A stretch of DNA of 32,256 nucleotides from Fimbriimonadaceae bacterium (GTDB taxonomy: Bacteria; Armatimonadota; Fimbriimonadia; Fimbriimonadales; Fimbriimonadaceae). The notes under the pieces are model-generated. The model worked only from the letters and a program-made list of their open reading frames with translations, had not been told where the DNA came from and made no database searches. Positions 32,183 through 32,256 of this stretch are shown piece by piece. Positions within the stretch are counted from its first letter, which is position 1, and the number at the start of each line of letters is the position of its first letter. The translations under genes and the position numbers were made by a program. The stretch is from positions 1-32,256 of the forward strand of contig JAICWL010000035.1 in NCBI GenBank assembly GCA_025934835.1, in the 5' to 3' direction.

Positions 32183-32256
32183 CCCTCTCCCCGCGGGAGA
32201 GGGGTAGGGGTGAGGGTTTCCGGAGCCCTTCGCCCCGAGGGAGAAGGGTTGGGATG
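32183..32256. repeat. Double-hairpin intergenic repeat, copy 2 (reaches window edge)
   Basis: This copy matches copy 1 at 72 of 74 positions and begins 152 nt further on. Its first hairpin is a perfect 10-bp stem with a 3-nt loop (CCCCTCTCCC and GGGAGAGGGG, 32182-32204), better than in copy 1. It reaches the right edge of the window, so the element may continue and there may be more copies. Confidence 0.85.

Noticed and set aside
32031-32256. CRISPR array
   Set aside because: Only two 74-nt copies with a 78-nt interval are present, the units are palindromic GC-rich hairpins, and no cas gene is nearby.

Overview
The window is about 32 kb of GC-rich (roughly 60%) chromosomal DNA, densely packed with genes on both strands. 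It carries no rRNA, tRNA, CRISPR array or intact transposon that I can recognise. The gene content fits a heterotrophic diderm of the Armatimonadota (Fimbriimonadia-like) type: a csaB / DUF5693 pair, a beta-barrel surface protein, a DUF6785-type membrane protein, a large HExxH metalloprotease, PilB, a GH29 fucosidase with PA14, an HAF-repeat protein and an Rhs fragment of the common 'GHRYYDPSTGRFL' type. The assignment comes from family content alone and is moderately confident.

Layout. 1-4135 (+): a FecR-PDZ-TPR protein, cut by the left edge of the window, and an HAF-repeat exported protein. 4275-5354 (-): an exported TlpA-like thioredoxin whose reading frame has an in-frame TGA exactly at the first Cys of the CxxC motif (W-TGA-G-P-C). 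This is a strong selenoprotein candidate and the most interesting item here. 5433-11884 (-): a cell-surface cluster read as rhomboid protease, DUF5693, csaB, then a 907-residue beta-barrel protein. 12036-13109 (+): prfA, convergent with cutC. 13106-20488 (-): metalloprotease, HEAT-like protein, PhyH oxygenase, GH29 fucosidase and cutC. 20659-24005 (-): DUF6785-like membrane protein translationally coupled to a CPBP protease. 24090-24923 (+): a thioredoxin-fold protein with no cysteines at its active site. 25040-27282 (-): a probable leucine-degradation pair, methylglutaconyl-CoA hydratase followed by a biotin carboxylase without a BCCP domain. 27311-27790 (+): a YcxB-like membrane protein overlapping the 3' end of surE. 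27658-28735 (-): a small LSm-like protein and surE. 28778-29830 (-): fatty acid desaturase. 30069-31820 (+): PilB ATPase. 31821-32256: an Rhs fragment and two near-identical double-hairpin repeats.

Several genes have no Shine-Dalgarno sequence but carry a TANNNT-like -10 box only 6-11 nt before the start codon (24090, 11884, 27311, 28735, 27282, 12036), which suggests that leaderless transcripts are common in this organism. GTG and TTG starts are frequent and many junctions overlap. TGA is an ordinary stop codon in other genes here, so general UGA reassignment does not explain the TGA in the thioredoxin.
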